A stretch of DNA of 64,000 nucleotides from Streptomyces wuyuanensis. Lineage in GTDB: Bacteria > Actinomycetota > Actinomycetes > Streptomycetales > Streptomycetaceae. A program made the position numbers and the translations under genes. Below the pieces are notes generated by a model. It was not told the DNA's origin. It ran no database searches and saw only the letters and a program-made list of their open reading frames with translations. The stretch covers positions 62,001 through 126,000 of the forward strand of contig NZ_FNHI01000016.1 of the NCBI RefSeq assembly GCF_900103455.1, written 5' to 3'. This document shows positions 1 through 8,831 of this stretch, one piece after another. Position 1 is the first letter of the stretch, and every line of letters starts with the position of its first letter.

Positions 1-1122
1 GGCCATGGGCTCGCGGTCGATGCCGTTGTCGTGGCCGAGGAGGTAGTGGTCGAACCAGCGGTGCAGGGTCCTGACCCACTCGGCGCGGCGGAAGTCGAAG
101 GGGTCGACGTGTCCGGTCTGCGAGAGCCAGACCTTGCGCTCGACGCCGTTGGCCGCGAGGGCGTCCCACCACTGCCCGAAGTGCTTCGCGCGGACGTTGA
201 GGTCCTGCATTCCGTGGACGGCGAGGACGCTCGCCCTCACCTTGGCCGCGTCCCGGACGTAGTCGCGCTCGCTCCACAGCGGGGTAAGGTCGCCGGACCG
301 CGGGGCCCCGTCGACGAGACGCTGCTGCACCGCCTGGCAGCGGGTGCGCGCCTCGGGGCTGTTGACGTATCCGGAGAGCCGGTCGGGGCCCGAGTCGTAG
401 AGCGGGGCGCCCTGGGCGAAGTAGTAGTCGTACCAGGAGGAGATGGCGGCGATCGGCACGACGGTGCGCAGGCCCTCGACCCCGGTGGCGGCGACGCCGT
501 TGGCGATGGTGCCGTCCCAGCTCTTGCCGATCATCCCCACGTTCCCGGTGGTCCAGGGAGCGGCGGCGCGCCGGGGGCCGTTCCGGGTGGTGAAGGCACG
601 GGCCCGGCCGTTCAGCCAGTCGACGACGGCCTTGGCCGACTGGACGTCGGAGCGTCCGCCGACGTCGACGCAGCCGTCGGACCGGCTGGTGCCGGCGAGG
701 TCGACGGCGACGAAGGCATAGCCGCGCGGCACGAAGTAGTTGTCGTAGTACAGCGGGAAGCCGACGGGATCACCGTCGGCGTCATAGGTCTTCCTCTGGC
801 TTTCGTTGCCGCGCCCGCAGCAGGAGTAATACGGGCTGGCATCCATGATGACGGGTATTTTCCGGCCATGTTGCGCCGGTTCCCGCGGCCGGACGATGTC
901 GACGGCGACGCGGTCGTTCCGGCCGTCCCCGTCGCCGTCGAGCCGTGTGTCGACCCATACGGATTCCCGTATCGCGTCGTCGTAGGAGTAGACGGGTCTG
1001 CTCTCCCGGGGCGCGGCGCCGTGCGCGCCGCCCGGCGGGACGAGTACGGACATCAGGGCGGCTGCGGCCGTCGCGGCGATGGTTCTGCCGGTGAGCCGGA
1101 TGCGGTGCACACGTATCGGCAT
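1..1122 (-). CDS. Secreted Xaa-Pro dipeptidyl-peptidase-like S15/CocE hydrolase (3' end cut by window)
   Basis: The gene runs off the left edge; 374 codons are visible. The ATG at 1122 opens a signal peptide (MPIRVHRIRL, then an Ala-rich core to about residue 37). The alpha/beta-hydrolase body follows. The nucleophile motif GKSWDG puts the serine near residue 201. Downstream come HGMQDLNV, probably carrying the acid, and a GHVDPF segment, probably carrying the histidine. This pattern fits the S15 X-Pro dipeptidyl-peptidase / CocE-NonD family, which releases N-terminal Xaa-Pro dipeptides or hydrolyses esters. The leader indicates that it acts outside the membrane. It is divergent from the M1 peptidase gene, with about 200 bp between them. 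Family assignment is firm; whether the substrate is a peptide or an ester cannot be told. Confidence 0.9.
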   Translation of the reverse strand, partial: MPIRVHRIRLTGRTIAATAAAALMSVLVPPGGAHGAAPRESRPVYSYDDAIRESVWVDTRLDGDGDGRNDRVAVDIVRPREPAQHGRKIPVIMDASPYYSCCGRGNESQRKTYDADGDPVGFPLYYDNYFVPRGYAFVAVDLAGTSRSDGCVDVGGRSDVQSAKAVVDWLNGRARAFTTRNGPRRAAAPWTTGNVGMIGKSWDGTIANGVAATGVEGLRTVVPIAAISSWYDYYFAQGAPLYDSGPDRLSGYVNSPEARTRCQAVQQRLVDGAPRSGDLTPLWSERDYVRDAAKVRASVLAVHGMQDLNVRAKHFGQWWDALAANGVERKVWLSQTGHVDPFDFRRAEWVRTLHRWFDHYLLGHDNGIDREPMA

Positions 1123-1322
1123 GGGCGGACCGTACCCCCGTCAACTTCCGTGCGACAGAGGGCAGTAGTGAGCCGTTCGAGGACGGGAGTGACGAATGGG
1201 AGACCGCGCATCATGTCGGCCGAATGGCGATCGCGTGACGGCGGGCGCCATGGACATGACGGAGCGTCGGACGCGTGAATAGGGTCCGAAGAGATCATCC
1301 ACCCCTGATGTTTGGAGCATTC

Positions 1323-2879
1323 GTGCACCGCAGAATTCTCGTCCCGAGCGCGCTTGCGGCATCTCTTCTGCTGGCGATCCCGGCATCCGCCGCAGCCGGG
1401 GCTCCGGGGAAATCCTCCGGAGAAAAGACGCCCGGGGCCCCGGGCATCGGCGACCCCTACTACCCGGCCAGCGGAAACGGCGGCTACGACGTATCGCATT
1501 ACGACCTCCGGCTGAAATACCAGCCGGCGACGGACCTCCTGGAGGGCACGGCGACGATTCTCGCCACCACCCGGCAGGGCCTCTCCCGGTTCAACCTCGA
1601 TTTCGGTCTGCCGGTCGGCGAGGTGCGGGTGAACGGCCGCAAGGCGGCGTTCACCCGCAGCGGCGACCAGGAACTGGAGATCACGCCCGTCTCTCCGCTG
1701 GAGAAGGACCGCGCGGTCTCGGTGGTCGTGCGCTACGCCGGGAAGCCCTCCGAGCTGAAGATCGACGGCTGGACCGCGTGGCACCGCACCCCGGACGGCG
1801 GCGTCGCCGCGCAGGAGCCCGCCTCGGCCGTGTGGTGGTTCCCGTCCAACGACCATCCGCTCGACAAGGCCACCTTCGACGTCTCCGTCTCGGTCCCCGA
1901 CGGCACCCAGGCGATCAGCAACGGCGTGCTCCAGTCCCGCTCCTCACGGCTCGGCTGGACCCGCTTCAACTGGCGGTCCGACAAACCTCAGGCCACGTAT
2001 CTCGCCACGCTGGCCGTGGGGAAGTTCGACATCACCACGGACACGACCGCGAACGGCCTCCCTGTCCTCAACGCGTACAGCAAGGACCTCGGCGGCAACG
2101 CGGGCGCGGCGCGGGCGAGCATCGAGCGGACCGCCGAGGTCGCGGAGTGGCTGGAGGGGGTCTTCGGGCCGTACCCGTTCAACGCGCTCGGCGGCTACGT
2201 CCCGAACGTGCCCAGCGGGTACGCGCTGGAGACGCAGACCCGGCCGTTCTACAGCCCGCGGCAGTTCGCGGGCGGCGCGAACGTCTCGGTCGTCGTCCAC
2301 GAACTCGCCCACCAGTGGTACGGGGACAGCGTCTCCGTGAAGGGCTGGAAGGACATCTGGGTCAACGAGGGCTTCGCCCGCTACAGCCAGTGGCTCTGGT
2401 CGGAGAAGGAGGGCGAGGGCACGGCGCAGGAGCTCGCCGACTACGTCTACGCACTGCATCCGGCCGACGACGCCTTCTGGACGGTGAAGCCGGGCGATCC
2501 GGGGCCGGACAAGCAGTTCGACCTCGCCGTGTACGACCGCGGCGCGCTCGCCCTGCAGGCGCTGCGCAACAAGATCGGCGACGAGGACTTCTTCGCGGTG
2601 CTCAAGGGCTGGCCGGCCGCGCACGCCGACGGCAACGCGAGCGTCGGCGACTTCGTGGAGTACGCGGAGAAGGTCTCCGGCGAACGGCTCGCGGAGCTCT
2701 TCGACACCTGGCTGTACCGGCCGTCGAAGCCGGCCGCGTCCGCGGCGGCGACGGCCGGGTCCGCTCAGGCGTCCCGCATCGGGCCCGGGGCCCGGCCGGC
2801 GGAGCCCAGGTCGTACCGGAAGATCGCCGCGACCGACACCGTGCACGACCACGGCCGCGCCGGCGGGCACGGCCGCTGA
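1323..2879 (+). CDS. Secreted M1-family zinc metallopeptidase
   Basis: The product is 518 residues from the GTG at 1323, which follows a GGAG box five bases upstream; in-frame starts at 1275 and 1308 lack this. A classical signal peptide covers about residues 1-27. The gluzincin site is complete: HELAHQ at residues 326-331 and the third zinc ligand E349 in NEGFA, giving the HExxH-x18-E spacing of M1 aminopeptidases. The length is that of the short secreted actinobacterial M1 enzymes, without the ERAP1-like C-terminal domain of PepN. It probably removes N-terminal residues from extracellular peptides, alongside the divergent S15 enzyme. A 13-bp hairpin at 2891-2923 follows the stop. Confidence 0.93.
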   Translation: MHRRILVPSALAASLLLAIPASAAAGAPGKSSGEKTPGAPGIGDPYYPASGNGGYDVSHYDLRLKYQPATDLLEGTATILATTRQGLSRFNLDFGLPVGEVRVNGRKAAFTRSGDQELEITPVSPLEKDRAVSVVVRYAGKPSELKIDGWTAWHRTPDGGVAAQEPASAVWWFPSNDHPLDKATFDVSVSVPDGTQAISNGVLQSRSSRLGWTRFNWRSDKPQATYLATLAVGKFDITTDTTANGLPVLNAYSKDLGGNAGAARASIERTAEVAEWLEGVFGPYPFNALGGYVPNVPSGYALETQTRPFYSPRQFAGGANVSVVVHELAHQWYGDSVSVKGWKDIWVNEGFARYSQWLWSEKEGEGTAQELADYVYALHPADDAFWTVKPGDPGPDKQFDLAVYDRGALALQALRNKIGDEDFFAVLKGWPAAHADGNASVGDFVEYAEKVSGERLAELFDTWLYRPSKPAASAAATAGSAQASRIGPGARPAEPRSYRKIAATDTVHDHGRAGGHGR

Positions 2880-2890
2880 CCGCGGCATCC

Positions 2891-2923
2891 GGCGCCGCCG
2901 CCCTGCTCCGGGGCGGCGGCGCC
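2891..2923 (+). terminator. Stem-loop after the M1 peptidase gene
   Basis: GGCGCCGCCGCCC at 2891-2903 pairs perfectly with 2911-2923 across a 7-nt loop, starting 12 bases after the stop codon. There is no U-tract, as is usual for Streptomyces terminators. Confidence 0.6.
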
Positions 2924-2988
2924 TGCGGCTACGCTGGCCCCGCACGACCCGTGTCACCCGTACGGACACCGCCGGTGAGGAGCGCCCC

Positions 2989-4032
2989 GTGGCCGATCGG
3001 AGCAGTGGGCCCAGACCCACCCTGGAAGCCGTCGCCGCGCGGGCCGGGGTGTCCCGGGCCACGGTGTCCCGCGTCGTGAACGGCGGGGCAGGGGTGCGAG
3101 CCCCGGTCGCCGACCGGGTGCGGGAGGCGGTCGCGGAGCTCGGCTACGTGCCCAACCAGGCGGCCCGCAGCCTGGTCACACGGCGCAGCGGCGCGGTCGC
3201 CGTGATCATCGCCGAACCCGAGTTCCGGGTCTTCTCCGATCCGTTCTTCGAACGCCAGGTGCGCGGCATCAGCCGTGAACTGGTCGTGCACGACTCGCAG
3301 TTGGTGCTGCTGTGGGTCGAGGGCCCGGACGACCACGACCGGATAGCCCGCTATCTCGGCGGCGGGCACGTCGACGGCGCACTCGCCTTCTCGCTCCACG
3401 AGAGCGACGAACTCCCCTCGGTGGTGCTCGGGTCGGGGGTGCCGGCGGTGTTCGGTGGCCGCCCCGGCGGGCCGGGCGCCGGTTCCGAGCACGCCGTGCC
3501 GTACGTCGACTGCGACAACCGGGGCGGGGCCCGTGCGGCGGTGCGCCATCTCGTCGGTCTCGGCCGCACCCGGATCGCCCACATCGCGGGGCCCCAGGAC
3601 CAGACATCGGCGCTCGACCGGCTGCACGGCTACCGGGACGTGCTGCCGGACGCCGATCCGGGGCTGACCGCCCTGGGCGACTTCACCGCGCGCAGCGGGG
3701 AGTTGGCGATGGCCGGGCTGCTCGACGGGGGCGCGGGCGCGCCCGACGCGGTGTTCGCCTCGAACGACCTGATGGCCTCGGGGGCGCTGAAGCTGCTGCG
3801 CGAGCGGGGGCTGCGGGTGCCGCACGACGTCGCGCTGGTCGGCTTCGACGACATGGCGTCGGTGGCGGAGTCCACCGATCCGCCCCTGACGACGGTCCGT
3901 CAGGACATCGAGGGCAACGGCCGGCTGATGGTACGGCTGCTGATGGAGTTGCTTGAAGCGGGTGGCGCGGAGGCCGCTGGCCCGGCCTCGCTGATCACAC
4001 CGACGACGCTGGTGCGACGCGCCTCGGCGTGA
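2989..4032 (+). CDS. LacI-family transcriptional regulator
   Basis: The product is 347 residues. The N-terminal LacI helix-turn-helix lies at about residues 11-33 (AVAARAGVSRATVSRVVNGG), followed by a hinge and a periplasmic-binding-protein-like sensor domain with the usual NDLMASGAL and VGFDD segments near the C-terminus. The GTG start at 2989 has a strong GAGGAG box eight bases upstream. LacI regulators normally sit beside the sugar genes they control, but no carbohydrate transporter or hydrolase is adjacent: the neighbours are a peptidase and an MpaB-like oxygenase. It may therefore act on genes elsewhere. Its own effector cannot be inferred. Confidence 0.95.
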   Translation: MADRSSGPRPTLEAVAARAGVSRATVSRVVNGGAGVRAPVADRVREAVAELGYVPNQAARSLVTRRSGAVAVIIAEPEFRVFSDPFFERQVRGISRELVVHDSQLVLLWVEGPDDHDRIARYLGGGHVDGALAFSLHESDELPSVVLGSGVPAVFGGRPGGPGAGSEHAVPYVDCDNRGGARAAVRHLVGLGRTRIAHIAGPQDQTSALDRLHGYRDVLPDADPGLTALGDFTARSGELAMAGLLDGGAGAPDAVFASNDLMASGALKLLRERGLRVPHDVALVGFDDMASVAESTDPPLTTVRQDIEGNGRLMVRLLMELLEAGGAEAAGPASLITPTTLVRRASA

Positions 4033-4198
4033 GGCGACGCGCGGCCTCCCGGGACGTCGGCCACGGTACGGACGACCCGGCCCCGCGCCCGGGCGCGGAC
4101 TGCACCGGGAGCGCAGACGGCTCCCCGGGCGCGGACGGCCTCCCGGGTGGAAGCGGCGGCGGCTCGCCGGCGTCCCCGTGCGGCGTGCTCGTCCGGCG

Positions 4199-5143
4199 TC
4201 ACCCGGCGCGCCGGGGGGTGGGCCGCCGGCCCACCCGCACCGGCGACCACCGCCCCTCGGCCCGGGCCCGGCGGCGGGCCTCCCTGGCCTGCGGCAGATA
4301 GCGCAGCCGCTCCGGAAGCAGGGGCACCACCGCCCGGACGACCCGGCCGAAGCGCCGCAGCCGCCGCTCCTGGTCGTCGCTCCAGGGCAGCCCGATCGTC
4401 GCGCGGGCGTCCGGCGGCATCAGCCCGATCGTGAGGAAGCGCCTCAGCCGGAGGAATCGGGGCAGGATCAGCGGCCAGCACAGGCGCAGCAGCAGCCGCA
4501 GCGGCAGGGGGCCGAGGGCGGGCGGCGGCAGCCGGAGATCGGTGGCCACGAGTTCCCGGACGACGGCGTTGGCCTCCAGTTCGTCGGCGAGGACCTTGCG
4601 GTAGTAGGGCCAGAACTCCTCGATGGTGCCCGGCATGTCCTTGTCGCGGATGCCGAGCACCCGGCCGACCCTCAGCCATTCCTCGTAGAGCCGGCGCTCC
4701 TGCGCCTCGGTGAACGGGCGGTACAGGTAGCGGATCGCGTGGCGGTGGACGGGGAAGCCGGTGGCGTGGACCCACGCGTAGTAATCGGGTGTGAGCGCGT
4801 GGTAGCGCCGTCCCCGGCTGTCGGTGCCCCGCACGGTCCGGTGCAGCCGCCGCAGGCGGCGCCCCTCCTCGGCCGCGGCGTCACCGCCGTACACCCACAG
4901 CTGGAGCGAGCGCAGTGAGCGCTCGCCGCGGCCCCAGGGGTCGGTGCGGAAGACGGAGTGCTCGTCGACGCCCGCGCCGACGGCGGGGTGCGCGACCTGA
5001 AGGGCGAGGGCGGAGGGGAGCATCAGCAGCCCGCGGACGTCCCCGACGAGGGTCCACAGCACACCGCCCGGCGGCGGGGGCAAGGGGCCGGGCCCGGTGG
5101 TGCCGTCGGCTCTCCGCGTCAGGGGTTCCCGTGGCCTGGTCAT
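4199..5143 (-). CDS. MpaB-like oxygenase (DUF2236 family)
   Basis: The product is 314 residues from the ATG at 5143, which has GGGAG seven bases upstream. It carries the family's typical early segment VAHPAVGAGVDEHS and a later YYAWVHATGF segment; the conserved histidines in such segments are thought to bind heme in this family (MpaB and the related rubber oxygenase Lcp). No signal peptide is apparent, so a cytoplasmic protein is expected. The C-terminus is strongly Arg-rich. The gene converges on the LacI regulator with a 166-bp gap. Substrate is unknown; the family call rests on these motifs and length. Confidence 0.8.
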   Translation of the reverse strand: MTRPREPLTRRADGTTGPGPLPPPPGGVLWTLVGDVRGLLMLPSALALQVAHPAVGAGVDEHSVFRTDPWGRGERSLRSLQLWVYGGDAAAEEGRRLRRLHRTVRGTDSRGRRYHALTPDYYAWVHATGFPVHRHAIRYLYRPFTEAQERRLYEEWLRVGRVLGIRDKDMPGTIEEFWPYYRKVLADELEANAVVRELVATDLRLPPPALGPLPLRLLLRLCWPLILPRFLRLRRFLTIGLMPPDARATIGLPWSDDQERRLRRFGRVVRAVVPLLPERLRYLPQAREARRRARAEGRWSPVRVGRRPTPRRAG

Positions 5144-5291
5144 GGGTGCGCTCCCGGCGGCCGGCGGGCGCGGTGGGGGCGCGCCCGGTCTCACGCTTCC
5201 AGTATGCGATCACGACCCGCACGGCGGGGAGCCGGGCCGATCCGTCCCGGGAAGTCCCCTTGAAGAGCCCCGGGACGCGAATTGTCCGTAC

Positions 5292-5307
5292 ACGTTCCGA
5301 GGAACGT
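5292..5307. promoter_or_regulatory. Perfect palindrome upstream of sphingomyelinase gene
   Basis: ACGTTCC, a GA spacer and GGAACGT form a perfect 16-bp dyad about 105 bp before the start codon at 5411. It lies in the 267-bp space between the divergent MpaB-like and sphingomyelinase genes and could be an operator. Confidence 0.4.
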
Positions 5308-5338
5308 CGAACTCCGGCAAGAAACCCGGCACCTGGTG

Positions 5339-5354
5339 GTTACCCGAAGGTAAC
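5339..5354. promoter_or_regulatory. Second palindrome upstream of sphingomyelinase gene
   Basis: GTTACC, CGAA and GGTAAC form a perfect dyad 57-72 bases before the start codon at 5411. It is distinct in sequence from the dyad at 5292-5307. It could be an operator or a short leader hairpin. Confidence 0.4.
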
Positions 5355-5410
5355 TGCCGCTGCTTTGATGTGCGCGCCGGTATCACCCCCCACCAGAAAC
5401 GGGAGTTCCA

Positions 5411-6412
5411 GTGCCGCAATCCGTGCTCCGCCGCGCGTCCGGCGCAGCCCTCTCCACGGCGCTCGCCGTCGCGACTCTGGCGGTCGCCGCGCCGTCGGCG
5501 TCCGCCTCACCCGCCGGGCGGACCGCCGCGGCGACACCCTCGCTGAAGGTCCTGACGTACAACGTCTTCCTCTTCAGCAAGACCCTCTACCCCAACTGGG
5601 GCCAGGACCACCGGGCCGCCGAGATCCCGAAGGCCCCGTACTTCCAGGGCAACGACGTCGTGGTGCTCCAGGAGGCGTTCGACAACTCCTCGTCCGACGC
5701 GCTGCAGCGCAACGCCCGTGCCCAGTACCCGTACCAGACCCCCGTGATGGGCCGCAGCAAGAGCGGCTGGGACGCGACGGGCGGCGCCTACTCGGCGACG
5801 GTGCCGGAGGACGGCGGGGTCACGGTCCTCAGCAGGTGGCCCATCGTGCGCAAGGAGCAGTACGTCTACAAGGACGCCTGCGGCTCCGACTGGTGGTCCA
5901 ACAAGGGGTTCGTGTACACGGTCCTGGACGTGAACGGCAGCCGGGTGCACGTGGTGGGGACCCATGCGCAGTCCACCGACCCGGGCTGCGCGGCGGGTGA
6001 GGCGGCGCAGATGCGCAGCCGCCAGTTCAGGGCGCTCGACGCGTTCCTCGACGCCAAGAACATCCCGGCCTCCGAACAGGTCCTGGTGGCGGGCGACTTC
6101 AATGTCGACTCGCGCACTCCCGAGTACGCGGCCATGCTGGCGGACGGCGGGCTCACGGGAGCGGACAGCCGCACCGGGCACGCGTACTCCTTCGACCCGC
6201 AGGACAACTCGATCGCGGCCGACCGCTATCCGGGCGAGCCGCGCGAGGACCTGGACCACGTGCTGCACCGGGCGGGGCACGTCCGCCCGGCCGGCTGGCG
6301 CAACGATGTCGTCAAGGAGCAGAGCGCCCCCTGGACGGTCACCAGTTGGGGTACCGACTACACCTACACCAACCTCTCGGACCACTATCCGGTCGCGGCC
6401 TCCGGGCAGTAG
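5411..6412 (+). CDS. Secreted neutral sphingomyelinase-type phosphodiesterase
   Basis: The product is 333 residues from a GTG start at 5411 with GGGAG six bases upstream. A signal peptide covers about residues 1-33. The mature part is an endonuclease/exonuclease/phosphatase fold: the first strand reads VLTYNVFLFS, followed by the metal-binding glutamate in LQEAF, then GTHAQS, GDFNVDS, the DHVL segment and the C-terminal catalytic SDHYPV motif. These match bacterial Mg-dependent sphingomyelinases, which split sphingomyelin into ceramide and phosphocholine. Streptomyces makes no sphingomyelin, so the enzyme presumably acts on host or environmental membranes, perhaps to obtain phosphate. Two different palindromes upstream suggest regulated expression. 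Confidence 0.88.
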   Translation: MPQSVLRRASGAALSTALAVATLAVAAPSASASPAGRTAAATPSLKVLTYNVFLFSKTLYPNWGQDHRAAEIPKAPYFQGNDVVVLQEAFDNSSSDALQRNARAQYPYQTPVMGRSKSGWDATGGAYSATVPEDGGVTVLSRWPIVRKEQYVYKDACGSDWWSNKGFVYTVLDVNGSRVHVVGTHAQSTDPGCAAGEAAQMRSRQFRALDAFLDAKNIPASEQVLVAGDFNVDSRTPEYAAMLADGGLTGADSRTGHAYSFDPQDNSIAADRYPGEPREDLDHVLHRAGHVRPAGWRNDVVKEQSAPWTVTSWGTDYTYTNLSDHYPVAASGQ

Positions 6413-6492
6413 CGGGCAGGGCGTAGTCGCGAGGCGTTCGCAGCTGGTCAGGGGCCGCTCTTCGGCAGTGGCTGCAAACCTGTCCGGCTGTC

Positions 6493-7572
6493 ATGGTGGT
6501 GTCCATGACGGCTCATGGACGCACGCACGGGCACGCGGAGGACCACGGGCCCGGCCGTTCACACGGACGTACGGACGGCGGGGAGCACGGGCACGCGCAC
6601 GGCCGGGGCCGCGGCCGTGGACACCACCACCATCACCACCACGGCGAACGCATCGACTCCGCGCTCGAAGGCTCGGCCGAAGGGCTGCGAACGCTCTGGT
6701 TCTCCTTCGCGGTCCTGACCGCGACGACCGTCGTACAGGCGGTCATCGCGGCGCTGTCGGGGTCGGTCGCGCTGCTGGGCGACACGGTCCACAACGCGAC
6801 CGACGCGCTCACCGCGCTGCCGCTCGCCCTGGCGTTCGTGCTGGGCCGGCGCGCTGCGACCCGGCGGTACACCTACGGCTTCGGCCGCGCCGAGGACCTG
6901 GCGGGGGTCTTCGTCGTCCTGGTGATCGCCGTCTCCGCCGCCTTCGCCGGGTACGAGGCGTTCCTGAGGCTGCTGGACCCGCAGGACATCACCCATCTCC
7001 CGGCGGTCGCCGCGGCCGGGCTCGTGGGCTTCGCGGGCAACGAGTGGGTGGCGAGGGCCCGGATCCGTACGGGGCGCCGCATCGGCTCCGCCGCGCTCGT
7101 CGCGGACGGACTGCACGCCCGCACCGACGGGTTCACCTCGCTCGCCGTGCTGCTCGGCGCCGGCGGCGCGGCGCTGGGCTGGCGGTACGCGGACCCCCTC
7201 GTCGGCCTCGTCATCACCGGGGCGATCCTGCTCGTGCTGCGCGGCGCGGCACGAGAGATCTGGCACCGTCTGATGGACGCCGTGGATCCGGCACTGGTCG
7301 ACACCGCCGAACACGCGCTCGCACACGTCGATGGTGTACGGGCCGTGGGGACCGTGCGGATGCGGTGGATCGGGCACACCCTGCGCGCAGAGACCTCGGT
7401 CGAGGTCGACCCCGGCCTCACCGTCGTACAGGCGCACGCCGTGGCGGTCGCCGCCGAACACGCCCTGCTCCACGCCGTGCCCCGGCTGGCGGGCGCGAGC
7501 GTGCACATCGACCACCCGGGTACGGCCGGCCAGGACCCGCACGCCGCGCTGGCCCACCACTTCGCGCGCTGA
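6493..7572 (+). CDS. Cation diffusion facilitator (zinc/cobalt/cadmium-type efflux)
   Basis: The product is up to 359 residues; an in-frame ATG at 6505 is equally plausible because neither start has a clear ribosome site. A very His-rich N-terminal tail, including a run of seven histidines near residues 40-50, precedes about six membrane segments. The two metal-site motifs are of the HxxxD type: HNATD in helix 2 and HARTD in helix 5. Such residues bind Zn2+ in the CDF family, which exports divalent metals using the proton gradient. The C-terminal part resembles the cytoplasmic CDF dimerisation domain. The histidine tail may buffer or deliver metal. It stands alone, without a metal-responsive regulator beside it. 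Confidence 0.92.
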   Translation: MVVSMTAHGRTHGHAEDHGPGRSHGRTDGGEHGHAHGRGRGRGHHHHHHHGERIDSALEGSAEGLRTLWFSFAVLTATTVVQAVIAALSGSVALLGDTVHNATDALTALPLALAFVLGRRAATRRYTYGFGRAEDLAGVFVVLVIAVSAAFAGYEAFLRLLDPQDITHLPAVAAAGLVGFAGNEWVARARIRTGRRIGSAALVADGLHARTDGFTSLAVLLGAGGAALGWRYADPLVGLVITGAILLVLRGAAREIWHRLMDAVDPALVDTAEHALAHVDGVRAVGTVRMRWIGHTLRAETSVEVDPGLTVVQAHAVAVAAEHALLHAVPRLAGASVHIDHPGTAGQDPHAALAHHFAR

Positions 7573-7705
7573 CCGCGCGGCCCGGCCGGCGACGGGCCGG
7601 TGGCGCTCGGCCCCGCGACCGATCGCGAACCTCTCGGTCCCGACGGCCGCTCCGTCCGGCGACCGCTCCGTCCGGCGGCCGCGCGCCACCAGGCGGTATC
7701 CCGCG

Positions 7706-8233
7706 CTACCGGTACCAGGCTGCGGCACTCCAGGCGTACAGCGCGATGGTCGCGGCCACGCAGAGGATGACGACCCAGGAGCCGAGGCTCGTGTGCCGGA
7801 CGGTGCGCGCGGTCCGCGGCGGACGGGCGGAGCGCGCGGTCCGCGCCGGGCGGGCCGGGCGCGGGGAGCCTCCCGAACGCGCGGCGAATCGGCCGGACTT
7901 GGCGGCGGGCGCGAGGCCGGACGGCACCGTGAGCGGCGAGGGGTCCGCGGCGGTCTCGGCGAGCAGCCGGCGGCACACGGCGGCCAGTTCGCCGGTGCCG
8001 GCCCCGATGTGCACCACGGCCTCCGAGCGCGCGGGAGCCGTCGTGCCGCCGTCGAGTATGCGTCCGGCGCGCAGGAGGATCTCGTCCCGGCCGCCGCTCG
8101 GCGCGAGGCTGATCCAGCGTTGGACGTGCTCGCCCCGGATGACCACGCCTCCCGCGTGATCCCGGTACACGGTGTGCTCACGCCACAGGACGTCCGCCAA
8201 CTCCGCTGCGGTCTCCCTCAGTTGCGCACTCAT
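7706..8233 (-). CDS. Tail-anchored protein of unknown function
   Basis: The product is 175 residues from the ATG at 8233, with a strong GGGGGAGAG box. The first 90 or so residues look like a small soluble domain (LRETAAELADVLW... with a predicted alpha/beta pattern and a DEILLRAGRIL segment). An Arg/Pro/Ser-rich linker follows at about 120-150. A single hydrophobic helix (WVVILCVAATIALYAW) lies at the extreme C-terminus. I do not recognise the soluble domain. The topology suggests a cytoplasmic protein anchored by its tail. It follows the CDF gene in convergent orientation and the macro-domain gene is just upstream on the same strand, 51 bp away. Confidence 0.7.
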   Translation of the reverse strand: MSAQLRETAAELADVLWREHTVYRDHAGGVVIRGEHVQRWISLAPSGGRDEILLRAGRILDGGTTAPARSEAVVHIGAGTGELAAVCRRLLAETAADPSPLTVPSGLAPAAKSGRFAARSGGSPRPARPARTARSARPPRTARTVRHTSLGSWVVILCVAATIALYAWSAAAWYR

Positions 8234-8284
8234 GCTCTCCCCCGCTCCGCCGTGCGCCGCTCGAACAAGCACCGCACTCTAGCG

Positions 8285-8791
8285 TCAGGCGCGCACCGCG
8301 CCGCGCGCGGGCTCCGTGCCGTGGTCGTACACCGTCACCGGTATGCCCTGCTCGACGAGCCGGGCCCGCACCAGCGGCTCCACCCGGGACCAGGTGCCGC
8401 CCGCCAGCCCGCAGCCGATCCTCGGCATGTGGACGGAGGCTCCGAGCTCGGCGGCCTTCCCGGCGACCGCGCCCAGCCCCGTGCCGATGGCCTCGTACCG
8501 CACGGGGACGCCCTTGCTTCCCGTGCGCATCCCCCGCTGGCCCACCATGTTCGCCACCCACACATACGGCCCGACAGGCACGAACTGGACGGCGCCGAGG
8601 CCGAAGTCGTTGCGAGCCCGCTCCCGGTGCCAGCGCCGGTACTCCTTCTCCGGCTCCGGCCAGCGGCGCGACACGGCGACGACGAAGCCCTTTCCCCAGC
8701 CGCCCAGATCGTTGCAGACATGCACGATCAGCTTGACGCCCTTGCCCTGCGGCGCGGTGGCGTCCCCCCGTAGGTACGTGATCCCCGTCAT
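8285..8791 (-). CDS. Macro-domain protein (ADP-ribose-related hydrolase)
   Basis: The product is 168 residues from the ATG at 8791. It has the macro-domain core: ITYLRGDAT at the start, an IVHVCNDLGGWGKGF segment where Asn and the glycines line the ADP-ribose site, VANMVGQ in the middle, and the MPRIGCGLAGGTW loop that binds the distal ribose. Members of this class (Poa1p/YmdB-like) hydrolyse ADP-ribose-1''-phosphate or remove ADP-ribose from nucleic acids or proteins. It is probably cytoplasmic. The gene is followed on the same strand by the tail-anchored protein gene, and the SUKH gene lies just upstream on the same strand. Confidence 0.85.
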   Translation of the reverse strand: MTGITYLRGDATAPQGKGVKLIVHVCNDLGGWGKGFVVAVSRRWPEPEKEYRRWHRERARNDFGLGAVQFVPVGPYVWVANMVGQRGMRTGSKGVPVRYEAIGTGLGAVAGKAAELGASVHMPRIGCGLAGGTWSRVEPLVRARLVEQGIPVTVYDHGTEPARGAVRA

Positions 8792-8831
8792 GGCCCCACC
8801 GTACGAGGCCCCTCGGACAATCGGGCGACTG

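Noticed and set aside
31..1278. A plus-strand open frame at the window start
   Set aside because: The opposite strand encodes a full S15-type hydrolase with signal peptide and GKSWDG motif; the plus-strand translation shows no domain.
2989..4032. LacI regulator as the local regulator of the glycosidase block
   Set aside because: It is more than 50 kb from the GH2/GH4/GH38 genes and no operator-like sequence links them.
5338..5359. PHO box ahead of the sphingomyelinase gene
   Set aside because: Two 11-bp units can be laid over the sequence, but too many consensus positions fail; the perfect palindrome is the better description.
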